This document shows positions 1 to 9,665 of a stretch of 64,000 bases of DNA, piece after piece; within the stretch, counting starts at the first letter, position 1, and every line of letters begins with the position of its first letter. The notes under the pieces were generated by a model. It saw only the letters and a list, made by a program, of their open reading frames with translations. It did no database searches and was not told where the DNA came from. The DNA lies in contig NZ_JARFJD010000010.1 of assembly GCF_029087225.1 (NCBI RefSeq), positions 88,470-152,469 of the forward strand, in the 5' to 3' direction. The DNA comes from Limnobacter olei. Its GTDB lineage: Bacteria > Pseudomonadota > Gammaproteobacteria > Burkholderiales > Burkholderiaceae_B. Position numbers and translations under genes: made by a program.

Positions 1-79
1 GATGGAAAATTCAAAAAATTGAATTGCTATTGTGCCCGAAAAAGGGGGATTTATCGCGAAATTACTGACGACTCCGCGG

Positions 80-96
80 CTGGCACACTTCTCGCT
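80..96 (+). promoter_or_regulatory. sigma-54 promoter for the porin-glnK-amtB cluster
   Basis: The stretch CTGGCACACTTCTCGCT has GG at 82-83 and GC at 94-95 with exactly ten bases between, which is the -24/-12 spacing of RpoN promoters; TGGCAC matches the -24 consensus fully. It ends about 55 bases before the porin start. A sigma-54 promoter before an ammonium-transport cluster fits NtrC control under nitrogen limitation. I could not pick out an NtrC binding site in the 80 bases upstream. Confidence 0.72.
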
Positions 97-151
97 AATA
101 GACCCTTGCCAAAAAAACTTTACGGCATTCATCTATTTTTAGGAGAGTGAG

Positions 152-931
152 ATGAAAAAATTAGTACTGGTCGCTGCAATCGCCGCAACTACTTTCGGGG
201 CTGTTTCAACTGCACAAGCTGTTGAGGTCACTACAACTGCCAACGCTAACGTAACTACTGATTACAAGTTCCGTGGTATTTCCCAAACTAACGCTGGCCC
301 AGCTTTCCAGGGTGGCTTTGACGCCGCTTTCAGCAACGGTTTCTACGTGGGTAACTGGAACTCCAACGTGAACTTCCCCGGTACCGCTTCCGGTACTAGT
401 TCCGGAAGTGCTGGTCTGGAAATGGACTTCTACGGTGGCTATGCTGGCTCATTTGCCAACGGTATTGGTTACGACGTGGGTGCTTTGTATTATTTTTACG
501 AAGGTGTCGCAATTGCACCAGGCGCTCCCGAGCTGGATACACTTGAGGCCTATGGTAAGTTGACTTACGGTACAGCGTACGCCAAGTTGTCATACGCTCT
601 GTCCGAGGATTACTTCGGTTTGACTGCGGGCAATGGCAGCATCGACCTGAGTGGCTCTACCTACTTGGACTTGGGCTATACCTTCCCGCTTAGCGAGAAG
701 TTGGGTTTGACCGCCCACTATGGTTTAACTACCTACGACAAGGACCTGAACGTTGGCGGAGTCAACTATGACTCTTATGCTGACTACAGCGTCGGAGCTA
801 CTTACGCAATCAGCCCCAAGTACTCAGTAACTGCTGCTTATATTGCAGTGGATGATGACGGCGAAAAGATTTTCAACAATGAACAGATTACAGACGGTTC
901 TTTGGTAGTGACATTCAGCGCCAAGTTCTAA
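152..931 (+). CDS. TorF-family putative porin (Gcw_chp type)
   Basis: A 259-residue outer-membrane beta-barrel candidate. Residues 1-23 form a signal peptide with cleavage near AQA-VEV. The mature start (ANANVTTDYKFRGISQT) followed by alternating aromatic and glycine-rich strands is typical of the proteobacterial Gcw_chp/TorF putative porin family, and the chain ends in Phe as barrels do. The start is supported by AGGAGAG 5-12 bases upstream. It is followed by a hairpin terminator and then glnK and amtB. Its place behind a sigma-54 promoter suggests a role in nitrogen-limited uptake across the outer membrane; that role is inferred from context, and the family has no firmly assigned substrate. 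Confidence 0.85.
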   Translation: MKKLVLVAAIAATTFGAVSTAQAVEVTTTANANVTTDYKFRGISQTNAGPAFQGGFDAAFSNGFYVGNWNSNVNFPGTASGTSSGSAGLEMDFYGGYAGSFANGIGYDVGALYYFYEGVAIAPGAPELDTLEAYGKLTYGTAYAKLSYALSEDYFGLTAGNGSIDLSGSTYLDLGYTFPLSEKLGLTAHYGLTTYDKDLNVGGVNYDSYADYSVGATYAISPKYSVTAAYIAVDDDGEKIFNNEQITDGSLVVTFSAKF

Positions 932-942
932 ATCGAAAACAG

Positions 943-1341
<399 letters not shown>

Positions 1342-1359
1342 CCAGAGAGAAGTGAGGAA

Positions 1360-2922
1360 ATGATGAAAAAACTTCTGACTGTCTGGCTGGCGGCCGCTGC
1401 ACTGAGCTTCAGTGTTGCTAGTCCCGGTGTGTTTGCGCAAGAGACACCCGCGGCACCTGCTGCCGAAGCCACCGAAACAATGCCCGCTGCAGTTGAAGCA
1501 GCGCCCGCAGCGGCTGAACCCGCTGCTGAAGCACCCATGGCTGCTGAAGCTGCCCCGGCGGAAGAAGCTGCTCCAGCTGCTGCGCCTGTACCTGACAAAG
1601 GCGATACCGCCTGGATGATGGTTGCCACTTTGCTGGTGATCATGATGACCGTGCCTGGCTTGGCCCTGTTTTACGGTGGTCTTGTTCGCTCCAAGAACAT
1701 GCTGTCTGTTTTGATGCAAGTCATGGTGACGTTCTCGATGATTATTGTTCTTTGGTTTGTGTATGGCTACAGCCTGGCATTTACCGAAGGCAACGCATTC
1801 GTTGGCGGATTTGACCGTTTGATGCTTTCCGGAATTTGGGACAACGCAGCTGGAACATTCGCAAATGCGGCAACTTTCAGCAAAGGCGTCTACATTCCTG
1901 AAATCGTATTTGCCGCATTCCAGGCGACTTTCGCCGGCATTACCTGCGCACTAATCGTGGGTGCATTCGCCGAGCGTATCAAGTTCGGTGCAGTGTTGAT
2001 GTTCATGGTTATTTGGTTCTCCTTCAGCTACATCCCAGTGGCACACATGGTGTGGTTCTGGATGGGCCCAGATGCATACAGCAGCGCAGAAGTTGCAGCC
2101 GAAATGACCAGCAAAGCTGGCTACATTTGGCAGCTTGGTGCACTCGACTTCGCTGGTGGTACCGTTGTACACATCAACGCCGCTGTTGCTGGTTTGGTGG
2201 GTGCATACATGCTCGGAAAGCGCGTTGGCTACGGCAAAGAAGCAATGCCTCCGCACAACCTGGCGCTGACCATGGTTGGTGCTTCATTGTTGTGGGTGGG
2301 TTGGTTCGGTTTCAACGCAGGCTCTGCCCTGGAAGCAAACGGTTACGCAGCGCTGGCATTCGCAAACACCTTGGTAGCAACTGCCGCAGCTGTAATGGCC
2401 TGGTGTATCGGTGAAGCGCTGTTGAAAGGCAAGGCTTCCATGTTGGGTGCTGCTTCTGGCGCAGTAGCTGGTTTGGTTGCGGTAACGCCCGCCGCCGGCA
2501 ACGTAGGCATCGCTGGTGCCATCGTAATCGGTCTGCTGGCAGGTTTCATCTGCCTGTGGGGTGTATCTGGCTTGAAAAAGCTGCTGGGTGCTGACGACTC
2601 TCTGGACGTGTTCGGCGTTCACGGTGTAGGCGGTATCTTGGGTGCCTTGTTGACTGGTGTGTTCAACTCGCCAAATTTGGGTGGCCCATCCGCAGTGGCT
2701 GACTGGACAACTGTAACCATGATTGCTGCTGGCGACTATTCAATCGCCAGCCAGGTGCTGATCCAGGCCAAAGCAGTGGTGATCACCATTGTTTGGTCAG
2801 CTGTGGTTTCAGTAATCGCTTTCAAACTGGTTGACATGATCATCGGTCTGCGTGTTTCTGAAGATGCAGAGCGCGAAGGTCTGGACATCACTTCTCACGG
2901 TGAAACAGCCTACAGCAAGTAA
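1360..2922 (+). CDS. amtB: ammonium transporter AmtB
   Basis: A 520-residue Amt/Mep/Rh ammonium channel of the inner membrane. Residues 1-27 are a signal peptide, followed by an Ala/Pro/Glu-rich linker to about residue 80; the eleven-helix Amt core then starts at DTAWMMVATLLVIMM. The twin-histidine conduction pair is present: His271 in GGTVVHINAA and His421 in FGVHGVGG. The long acidic, Ala/Pro-rich N-terminal extension is more than E. coli AmtB has but is common in Burkholderiales. The gene starts with two consecutive ATGs, and GTGAGGA supports either. It is partnered with GlnK directly upstream and closed by a strong terminator. Confidence 0.95.
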   Translation: MMKKLLTVWLAAAALSFSVASPGVFAQETPAAPAAEATETMPAAVEAAPAAAEPAAEAPMAAEAAPAEEAAPAAAPVPDKGDTAWMMVATLLVIMMTVPGLALFYGGLVRSKNMLSVLMQVMVTFSMIIVLWFVYGYSLAFTEGNAFVGGFDRLMLSGIWDNAAGTFANAATFSKGVYIPEIVFAAFQATFAGITCALIVGAFAERIKFGAVLMFMVIWFSFSYIPVAHMVWFWMGPDAYSSAEVAAEMTSKAGYIWQLGALDFAGGTVVHINAAVAGLVGAYMLGKRVGYGKEAMPPHNLALTMVGASLLWVGWFGFNAGSALEANGYAALAFANTLVATAAAVMAWCIGEALLKGKASMLGAASGAVAGLVAVTPAAGNVGIAGAIVIGLLAGFICLWGVSGLKKLLGADDSLDVFGVHGVGGILGALLTGVFNSPNLGGPSAVADWTTVTMIAAGDYSIASQVLIQAKAVVITIVWSAVVSVIAFKLVDMIIGLRVSEDAEREGLDITSHGETAYSK

Positions 2923-2975
2923 ATACACTCTCCACTTAGGTGGAATCCTTCAGCCCGGGGTAAAGGGCTGATTCA

Positions 2976-2999
2976 AAGGCACCTTCGGGTGCCTTTTTT
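2976..2999 (+). terminator. Rho-independent terminator after amtB
   Basis: AAAGGCACC-TTCG-GGTGCCTTTTTT is a near-perfect nine-pair stem with a TTCG tetraloop and a T run. It ends the nitrogen cluster before gshA. Confidence 0.9.
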
Positions 3000-3085
3000 G
3001 CTTCACCCCCCGATTTCCCTTCCTCAATGTGGCAGTGCAGCGTTTTGGATTACACTTGGCGAAGTGTCTCACCCAGGGAATGTTG

Positions 3086-4375
3086 ATGGTTCCACATCTT
3101 GTAACTGCTTTAACCGGTCCGCTGTTGGATCTCGAAAAACGTATGCTCGACAAAACCACCGAAATTGAGCGGTGGTTTCGCATGGCCTGGAACGAGAACA
3201 CCCCTCCGTTCTACAGTTCTGTCGATGTGCGCAACGCAGGTTTCAAGCTCGCCCCTGTTGACACCAACCTGTTCCCTGGCGGTTTTAACAACCTCGCCCC
3301 CGACATGATGCCGTTGGCCATTCAGGCCGCGATGAGTGCGATTGAAAAAATTTGCCCTGAAGCACGCAGCATGGTGTTGGTGCCCGAGAACCACACGCGC
3401 AATACCTTTTACCTCACGAATGTGGCCCGCTTGGCTGCCATTCTGAAGCAAACCGGTTTGGATATTCGGCTGGGTTCTATGTCGCCTGATATTACCGAGC
3501 CCACTCGCTTCGATTTGCCCGATGGTCAGCACATCATTTTAGAACCGCTAAAGCGCAATGGTAACCGAGTGGGTGTTGACGGCCTTGAGCCGTGTGCTGT
3601 GCTGTTGAACAACGACTTGTCCGCCGGTGTGCCCCCAATTCTTCAAGGCATAAAAGACCAAATCCTGTTGCCCCCTTTGCATGCTGGCTGGGCCACTCGT
3701 CGCAAGAGTGCCCACTTCAAGGCCTACGATTCTGTCGTTGAGGCATTTTCTGAGATGCTGGAAATTGATCCCTGGTTGATCAATCCCTATTTCACGCATC
3801 GAAACAAACTGAATTTTCAGGAACGTGTGGGCGAAGAAGCCCTGGCAGAGGCTGTAGATGAAGTGTTGGCCAAGACACGCGTGAAGTATGCTGAGTACGG
3901 GATTGACGAGCAGCCTTACGTGGTTGTGAAGGCCGATGCTGGCACCTACGGCATGGGCATCATGACTGTGAAAGACGCCTCGGAAGTGGTGGGGTTGAAC
4001 CGCAAGCAACGCAACAAAATGTCGGTGGTCAAAGAAGGTTTGCAAGTGTCTGATGTCATTATTCAAGAAGGTGTGCACACCTTTGAGAACATTGAGGACG
4101 CGGTGGCCGAGCCCGTGGTTTATATGATTGACCGTTATGTGGTGGGTGGTTTCTACCGGGTGCACACGGGCCGAGGCCGCGATGAAAACTTGAATGCACC
4201 TGGCATGCACTTCGTTCCATTGGCATTTGAAACACCGTGCAACACACCCGATTGCAGTGATCGTCCCGATGCGGCCATGAACCGCTTTTACGCGTATGGT
4301 GTAATCGGTCGTTTGGCGGCACTCGCAGCCTCGCAAGAACTGGAGGCCACTGCCAGCGCGGAGTTAGCCGCATGA
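3086..4375 (+). CDS. gshA: glutamate-cysteine ligase (betaproteobacterial type)
   Basis: The first enzyme of glutathione synthesis, joining glutamate and cysteine with ATP. The sequence (MVPHLVTALTGPLLDLEKRM, then NAGFKLAPVDTNLFPGGFNN) matches the T. ferrooxidans/Neisseria/Burkholderiales family (TIGR02049 type), not the E. coli GshA fold family. I chose ATG 3086, preceded by AGGGA at six bases, giving 429 residues, the usual size; an ATG at 3080 and a GTG at 3029 are also in frame but have poorer ribosome sites. Its last four bases overlap gshB (ATGA), pointing to translational coupling of both glutathione steps. Confidence 0.93.
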   Translation: MVPHLVTALTGPLLDLEKRMLDKTTEIERWFRMAWNENTPPFYSSVDVRNAGFKLAPVDTNLFPGGFNNLAPDMMPLAIQAAMSAIEKICPEARSMVLVPENHTRNTFYLTNVARLAAILKQTGLDIRLGSMSPDITEPTRFDLPDGQHIILEPLKRNGNRVGVDGLEPCAVLLNNDLSAGVPPILQGIKDQILLPPLHAGWATRRKSAHFKAYDSVVEAFSEMLEIDPWLINPYFTHRNKLNFQERVGEEALAEAVDEVLAKTRVKYAEYGIDEQPYVVVKADAGTYGMGIMTVKDASEVVGLNRKQRNKMSVVKEGLQVSDVIIQEGVHTFENIEDAVAEPVVYMIDRYVVGGFYRVHTGRGRDENLNAPGMHFVPLAFETPCNTPDCSDRPDAAMNRFYAYGVIGRLAALAASQELEATASAELAA

Positions 4376-5334
4376 GCAGTAAAAGCTTTGTGTGCGTGAT
4401 CGACCCGCTCACCAGCCTGAATCCGAAAAAAGATTCTTCTATCGCCATGATGGAATCGGCCCAGTCGCGTGGCTGGAAGGTGGGTGTGATCGAGGACGGG
4501 GGCTTGCACTGGTCCACTGGCGCAGGTGTGCGTGCGCAGGTGGTGTGGATTACAATTGATCTCGCAAATAAACCTTGGTACGCCGAGGTGGGGCGTGAAG
4601 AAATGGCATTGAAAGACCTTGATGCCGTCATCATGCGCAAAGACCCGCCGTTTGATGCCGAGTTTGTAACCGCTACCTGGTTGCTTGAGCAAGGCGAGCG
4701 CGAGGGTGCGCGCGTATTCAATAGCCCGCGCGCCATTCGCGATCACAACGAAAAATTCACCATTGCCCAGTTTGAACAATTTGTGGTGCCAACCCTGGTT
4801 TCGCGCAATGCTGCCCAGCTTCGCAGTTTTCTGGAACAACACCCCGACGCCATCGCCAAACCCCTGGATGGCATGGGAGGCACCTCAATTTTTCGCATGA
4901 AAAAAGGTGATCAAAACGTGGGTGTGATATTGGAAACGCTGACCGACTATGGCCGCAAAACCGCCATGATTCAGCGCTATATTCCTGAAATTGTGGATGG
5001 CGACAAACGTGTGTTGCTCATTAATGGCGAGCCGGTGCCCTATTGCCTCGCACGTTTGCCCAAAGAGGGTGAGCACCGAGGCAACCTGGCGGCGGGCGGC
5101 ACGGGCAGGGCGCAGCCCTTGAGCGAAAGCGATTGGCACATTGCCCGCACACTGGCCCCGGAATTGAAAAAGCGTGGGCTGTTGCTGGTGGGCCTGGACA
5201 TTATTGGGCAGAACCTGACCGAGGTGAACGTGACAAGCCCCACCTGCTTCCGTGAGATCATGGATCAAACCGGTTTTCCTGTTGCGGATACTTTGGTGCA
5301 AGCTGTTGAAAATGCCTTGCAGGAGGGCAACTGA
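4372..5334 (+). CDS. gshB: glutathione synthase
   Basis: A 320-residue ATP-grasp ligase that adds glycine to gamma-glutamylcysteine. Seen motifs include the N-terminal pre-ATP-grasp segment around MRKDPPFDAEF, the ATP-binding lysine and glycine-rich loop in KPLDGMGGTSIFRM, and the metal-binding C-terminal EVNVTSPTCFREI. Length equals that of typical proteobacterial GshB. It overlaps gshA by four bases and the next PTS gene by one base, so it sits in the middle of a single translationally coupled operon. Confidence 0.96.
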   Translation: MSSKSFVCVIDPLTSLNPKKDSSIAMMESAQSRGWKVGVIEDGGLHWSTGAGVRAQVVWITIDLANKPWYAEVGREEMALKDLDAVIMRKDPPFDAEFVTATWLLEQGEREGARVFNSPRAIRDHNEKFTIAQFEQFVVPTLVSRNAAQLRSFLEQHPDAIAKPLDGMGGTSIFRMKKGDQNVGVILETLTDYGRKTAMIQRYIPEIVDGDKRVLLINGEPVPYCLARLPKEGEHRGNLAAGGTGRAQPLSESDWHIARTLAPELKKRGLLLVGLDIIGQNLTEVNVTSPTCFREIMDQTGFPVADTLVQAVENALQEGN

Positions 5335-5798
5335 TGCTTGGGCTGGTTCTCGTTACTCATGCCCCTTTGGGCGACGCCATTGCCCAATGTGTGAAACACG
5401 TCATGGGTTCTTTGCCAGATGGCCTGGCGGTCGTGGATGTACCCGGCGACGAAGACATCGAACAGTCGGTGCAACGTATTCAGGTCGCCGCGCGGCAGGT
5501 GCATGCAGGCGAAGGCGTGGTGTTCCTGACCGATCTGTTTGGCGCAACTCCCTCCAACGCTGCTGTGCGTGCCGGTGTGGAATCGTTGAACCTGCCCACC
5601 GTGTTGGTCTCGGGCTGCAATTTGCCCATGGTGTTGCGTGCACTTGGTTTTCGGGATTTGCCCATCAATGAAGTAGCCGAACGTTTGGTCATGGGTGGCC
5701 GAAACGGTATCGTAAGCACTGGTGCCACAGCGCCACAACGTCAAACCTTTAACCCGGCGAAAAACGATGATTCAGCAAGAAATCACCATCAGCAATAA
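5334..5798 (+). CDS. PTS EIIA component, mannose family
   Basis: A 154-residue EIIA-Man-type phosphocarrier. The N-terminal LGLVLVTHAPLGDAI places the phosphorylated histidine at position 9, and DLFGATPSNAA is the second conserved loop. No EIIB or EIIC permease gene follows; next come HPr and EI, so this chain probably regulates rather than imports sugar, as in many betaproteobacteria. The start overlaps the gshB stop (TGATG), with AGGAGGG about eight bases upstream. The last 20 or so residues are a polar tail that runs 32 bases into ptsH. Confidence 0.9.
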   Translation: MLGLVLVTHAPLGDAIAQCVKHVMGSLPDGLAVVDVPGDEDIEQSVQRIQVAARQVHAGEGVVFLTDLFGATPSNAAVRAGVESLNLPTVLVSGCNLPMVLRALGFRDLPINEVAERLVMGGRNGIVSTGATAPQRQTFNPAKNDDSARNHHQQ

Positions 5799-6036
5799 AT
5801 TGGGCCTGCACGCGCGCGCTTCGGTCAAGTTGACTCAAACAGCCAGCCGCTTTCAGTCCGAAGTGTGGATCGGCAAAGCGGGCCGCCGCGTGAATGCGAA
5901 AAGCATCATGGGTGTCATGATGCTGGCCGCGGGCAAAGGGCACAATGTGGTGCTTGAGGCAGAAGGCAGTGACGAGGCTGAGGCCATTGCTGCACTGGTG
6001 GCCTTGATTGATGACAAATTCGGCGAAGGCGAGTAA
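5767..6036 (+). CDS. ptsH: phosphocarrier protein HPr
   Basis: An 89-residue HPr from the ATG at 5767; an upstream in-frame ATG at 5722 would add 15 unrelated residues within the EIIA gene and is rejected. The active-site His15 sits in NKLGLHARAS and the regulatory Ser46 in NAKSIMGV, so both the EI-dependent site and the HPr-kinase site are intact. No hprK is in this window. It passes phosphate from EI to the EIIA-Man protein encoded immediately upstream. ptsI starts three bases after the stop. Confidence 0.95.
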   Translation: MIQQEITISNKLGLHARASVKLTQTASRFQSEVWIGKAGRRVNAKSIMGVMMLAAGKGHNVVLEAEGSDEAEAIAALVALIDDKFGEGE

Positions 6037-6039
6037 ACC

Positions 6040-7791
6040 ATGACCCTGGCCTTGCATGGCATCGCAGTTTCACGAGGCATTGCAGTTAGCCGCGCCCTGG
6101 TGTGGGACACGGCCATGCGGGATATTCCCCGCAATCGCATCGATAAAAAATCGGTTCGTTTCGAGAAAAAAAGATTCGACAATGCCATCAAGCGCGTGGC
6201 TGATGAACTGGTTGAAATTCGAAGTCAAATCGCCGCTGACTCCCCCGCCGAGTTCGATGCTTTCCTGAATCTGCACAGTCTGATCCTTGCCGACCCCATT
6301 TTGTCGGAAGAACCCAAAAACCTCATTCAAACCAAGCTGATCAATGCCGAATGGGCCTTGATTGAGCAAATGGAAGTGTTGCTGGAGCAGTTCTCCGCGA
6401 TTGAAGACGACTACTTCCGCGAGCGCAACAGCGACGTGCGCCAGGTGGTTGAGCGGGTTTTGAAATCGCTGCGAGGGCATGCAACGGCTTTGCCCCTGCC
6501 TCCAGAAGGCGAGAATGAGGACCCCTGGCTGATTGTTGCGCACGATATTTCGCCGGCCGACATGGTGCAACTGAAAGGTCGCCGCGTTGGCGCTTTCGTG
6601 ACTGAAATGGGTGGTGCAACCTCCCACACTGCCATTGTGGCGCGTAGCCTGGGCATACCCGCCGTGGTGGGCGTGCCGCGTGCGCTCGAGTTTGTACACA
6701 ATGGCGACCTGGTGGTGGTCGATGGCAAGGTGGGTGCTGTATTCCTCGACCCTGCCGCCATGGTGGTCGAAGAATACCAGCGCAAGCAGGCCATTCTGGC
6801 TTTGTCGCGCCAGCGCCTGAAACGACTGATTACCACGGAGGCACGCACCCAGTGTGGTCGCCGGGTTGAACTGCTGGCCAATATTGAATTGCCTGAAGAC
6901 GTGAAAGGCGTAGTCGATGCCGGAGCCGATGGTGTGGGCCTGTTCCGTTCCGAATTCCTGTTCATGAACCGCAAGGAATGGCCTTCAGAAGATGAACAGT
7001 ATGAAGCCTACCGCAAGGTGATCAAGGCCATGAAAGGCAAGCCGGTCACGGTTCGCACGCTTGATCTGGGTGCCGATAAGACCCTGCAATTCGATGGTGC
7101 CAACAGCAGTGCCCCCCCGGTGTCCAGCACCTCAGCGCTTGGTTTGCGTTCCATTCGCTTCAGCCTGTCCGAGCCTGCAATATTCCTCACCCAAATTCGC
7201 GCCTTGTTGCGGGCTGCCAAGCATGGACCTGTGAAAATTCTGTTGCCCATGCTCACCAACATTCGTGAAACCAGGCAGGCCTTGGCCTACATCGACATGG
7301 CCCGTGAACAGTTGCTCGAACGGCGTTTTCAGGCCAATCAGGCTGTGCCCATTGGCGGCATGATCGAAGTGCCTGCGGCGGCGCTCAGCCTGCCGCATTT
7401 TTTGAGTTACCTCGATTATGTGTCGATCGGTACCAACGACTTGATCCAGTACACCCTGGCTGTTGACCGGGTGGATCACCAAGTGGCTCATCTGTACGAT
7501 CCCCTCCACCCGGCGGTGTTAAGGCTGGTGTACGAGGTCATCTCCAGTGCCGAAAAAGCAGGCGTACCCGTGAGCGTATGTGGTGAAATGGCAGGTGATA
7601 TTCGTTTGACCCGCTTGTTACTGGGTATGGGTCTTACCCAGTATTCGATGCATCCGTCACAACTACTCGATGTCAAAGAGTTGCTCTTGAAAACCGACTT
7701 TGAGGCTACGCAAAGACTGGTCAAAAAGGTGACTCGAACATTTGACATCGATAAAATTGACGCTCTGATGCGCCAATTGCACGAAGACTGA
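6040..7791 (+). CDS. ptsI: PTS enzyme I (phosphoenolpyruvate-protein phosphotransferase)
   Basis: A 583-residue EI that takes phosphate from phosphoenolpyruvate and gives it to HPr. Residues 1-230 are the HPr-binding and swivelling domain, with the phosphorylated His196 in GGATSHTAIVARS. The C-terminal barrel carries VGLFRSEFLFM, GTNDLIQYTLAVDR and PVSVCGEMAGD, the PEP-site and catalytic-Cys motifs. Length and motifs are complete. It is the last gene of the gshA-gshB-EIIA-ptsH-ptsI run. Confidence 0.97.
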   Translation: MTLALHGIAVSRGIAVSRALVWDTAMRDIPRNRIDKKSVRFEKKRFDNAIKRVADELVEIRSQIAADSPAEFDAFLNLHSLILADPILSEEPKNLIQTKLINAEWALIEQMEVLLEQFSAIEDDYFRERNSDVRQVVERVLKSLRGHATALPLPPEGENEDPWLIVAHDISPADMVQLKGRRVGAFVTEMGGATSHTAIVARSLGIPAVVGVPRALEFVHNGDLVVVDGKVGAVFLDPAAMVVEEYQRKQAILALSRQRLKRLITTEARTQCGRRVELLANIELPEDVKGVVDAGADGVGLFRSEFLFMNRKEWPSEDEQYEAYRKVIKAMKGKPVTVRTLDLGADKTLQFDGANSSAPPVSSTSALGLRSIRFSLSEPAIFLTQIRALLRAAKHGPVKILLPMLTNIRETRQALAYIDMAREQLLERRFQANQAVPIGGMIEVPAAALSLPHFLSYLDYVSIGTNDLIQYTLAVDRVDHQVAHLYDPLHPAVLRLVYEVISSAEKAGVPVSVCGEMAGDIRLTRLLLGMGLTQYSMHPSQLLDVKELLLKTDFEATQRLVKKVTRTFDIDKIDALMRQLHED

Positions 7792-7881
7792 TCCCGCAAC
7801 CGGGCCGCCTTCAATGCCGGTTTGCGATTTATACTCAAAGGCTTGCGAAAACCAACAATCCAACCTAAGAAACACCGTATT

Positions 7882-9018
7882 GTGTCTGCCAACCAGTCCG
7901 TGGGCTTCGTAAAGCCCGAGCTTATTGAATTCACTGCGCCGCTTTTACTTGAGTGCGGAAAGTCCCTGCCCAGCTATTCTCTGATGGTTGAAACCTATGG
8001 CACCTTGAATGCCGAGAAAAGCAATGCTGTGCTGGTGTGCCATGCTTTAAATGCCTCTCACCATGTGGCTGGCCTATACGAAGGACAAGAAAAAAGCGAA
8101 GGTTGGTGGGACAACATGGTGGGTCCCGGCAAGCCGCTGGACACCAATCGATTTTTTGTAATCGGCGTGAATAACTTGGGTTCGTGCTTTGGCTCCACTG
8201 GCCCAAGCAGCACCAACCCTGAAACTGGCAAACCCTACGGCGCCGACTTCCCGTTTGTAACGGTTCAAGACTGGGTGAATGCGCAGGTACGCCTGGCTGA
8301 TTATTTCGGCATTGAAAAATTTGCCGCAGTCATGGGCGGCAGTTTGGGCGGCATGCAAGCCCTGCAATGGAGCCTGAGTTACCCAGACCGCGTGGGCCAC
8401 TGCATGGTGGTGGCTTCAACGCCCAAATTGAGCGCACAGAACATTGCCTTCAACGAGGTGGCTCGCCAGGCCATTGTGACCGATCCCGATTTTCACGGTG
8501 GAAATTACTATGAGCACGGCGTGGTACCCAAACGCGGCTTGCGCCTGGCACGAATGATTGGCCACATCACCTATTTAAGCGGTGACGACATGGCCGAGAA
8601 GTTTGGCCGCACTCTGCGCAATGGCGATTACAACTACGGTCTTGAAGTGGACTTTCAGGTAGAAAGTTACCTGCGCTATCAGGGCGACAAGTTTGCAGAT
8701 TACTTCGATGCCAACACCTACTTGCTGATTACCAAAGCGCTGGACTACTTCGACCCCGCACGCCACACGGGTGGCGATTTGGTCAAGGCTCTGCAAGCGG
8801 CCAAAGCCAAGTTTCTGCTGGTCAGTTTCACCACCGACTGGCGATTTGCACCCGAGCGAACCCGCGAAATTGTGGAGGCCCTCATGGCCAACCAGCGCGA
8901 TGTCACTTACGCGGAAATTGACGCCCCGCACGGTCACGATGCATTCTTGTTGACTGATGAGCGCTACCACAACGTGGTGCGTGGCTACTTTGAGCGGATC
9001 GCCAAGGAGCTTGCATGA
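7882..9018 (+). CDS. metX: homoserine O-acyltransferase MetX
   Basis: An alpha/beta-hydrolase-fold enzyme that acylates homoserine at the start of methionine synthesis. The nucleophile serine is in [14 protein letters not shown]; the acid and base are in SFTTDWRF and [26 protein letters not shown] is the conserved oxyanion region. The reading frame is open from an ATG at 7822, but homology begins near residue 22 of that frame; the GTG at 7882 gives 378 residues, the usual length, and a possible -10 box TATACT lies at 7830-7835. Betaproteobacterial members are often annotated as succinyl rather than acetyl transferases; the sequence alone does not settle this for me. It overlaps metW by four bases. 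Confidence 0.92.
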   Translation: MSANQSVGFVKPELIEFTAPLLLECGKSLPSYSLMVETYGTLNAEKSNAVLVCHALNASHHVAGLYEGQEKSEGWWDNMVGPGKPLDTNRFFVIGVNNLGSCFGSTGPSSTNPETGKPYGADFPFVTVQDWVNAQVRLADYFGIEKFAAVMGGSLGGMQALQWSLSYPDRVGHCMVVASTPKLSAQNIAFNEVARQAIVTDPDFHGGNYYEHGVVPKRGLRLARMIGHITYLSGDDMAEKFGRTLRNGDYNYGLEVDFQVESYLRYQGDKFADYFDANTYLLITKALDYFDPARHTGGDLVKALQAAKAKFLLVSFTTDWRFAPERTREIVEALMANQRDVTYAEIDAPHGHDAFLLTDERYHNVVRGYFERIAKELA

Positions 9019-9656
9019 AAACCCCACACGCTGTTCGACAAGATGTGCAACCTTTGCCCATTGCGGTGCCCCGGGCCGATCTTGATTTGATCGAAAGTTG
9101 GGTGCCCATGGGTGCGCGCGTACTCGATTTGGGCTGCGGCGACGGTTCATTCCTGGCGCGCCTGATGAAAACCCGCAAAGCCACTGGCTATGGCGTTGAA
9201 ATCGACGATATCAATGTGCAGCGCAGTGTGGCCAATGGCATCAATGTTATTCAGCAAGACCTTGAAAAAGGCCTGGCTATGTTCGAGGATCATGCCTTTG
9301 ATGTGGTGATTTTGTCGCAAACCCTGCAAGCCATGCACAACACCGAGCGAATCCTCAAAGAGATCGCCCGGGTTGGGAAAGAAGGCATCGTCAGCTTCCC
9401 CAATTTTGGTCATTGGTACCATGTGTGGTCGATTGCCTTGGGTCGTATGCCGGTGTCCAAACAGATGCCTTATCAGTGGTACAACACGCCGAATATTCAC
9501 CTGTGCACCCCCAAGGATTTTGAAGCGCTGGTTGCTCAAATCGGACATAAAGTACTGGGCAAACAACTTTTTTTAAATGGCGAACCCGTTGAACTGTTGG
9601 GCAATTTGCGCAGCACTTTGGCGGTCTATCGCTTCAAGCCCCAGTTTGCAAATTAG
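9015..9656 (+). CDS. metW: methionine biosynthesis protein MetW
   Basis: A 213-residue class I SAM-dependent methyltransferase-fold protein of the MetW family. [15 protein letters not shown] is motif I, binding [14 protein letters not shown] and [13 protein letters not shown] follow as expected. MetW is found next to metX across proteobacteria and, with MetX, is needed for the homoserine acylation step in some species. The ATGA overlap with metX supports coupled expression. Confidence 0.94.
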   Translation: MKTPHAVRQDVQPLPIAVPRADLDLIESWVPMGARVLDLGCGDGSFLARLMKTRKATGYGVEIDDINVQRSVANGINVIQQDLEKGLAMFEDHAFDVVILSQTLQAMHNTERILKEIARVGKEGIVSFPNFGHWYHVWSIALGRMPVSKQMPYQWYNTPNIHLCTPKDFEALVAQIGHKVLGKQLFLNGEPVELLGNLRSTLAVYRFKPQFAN

Positions 9657-9665
9657 GCCAACACC

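Noticed and set aside
3548-4842. Long minus-strand frames opposite gshA and gshB
   Set aside because: Both plus-strand genes have full family motifs; the opposite frames show none.
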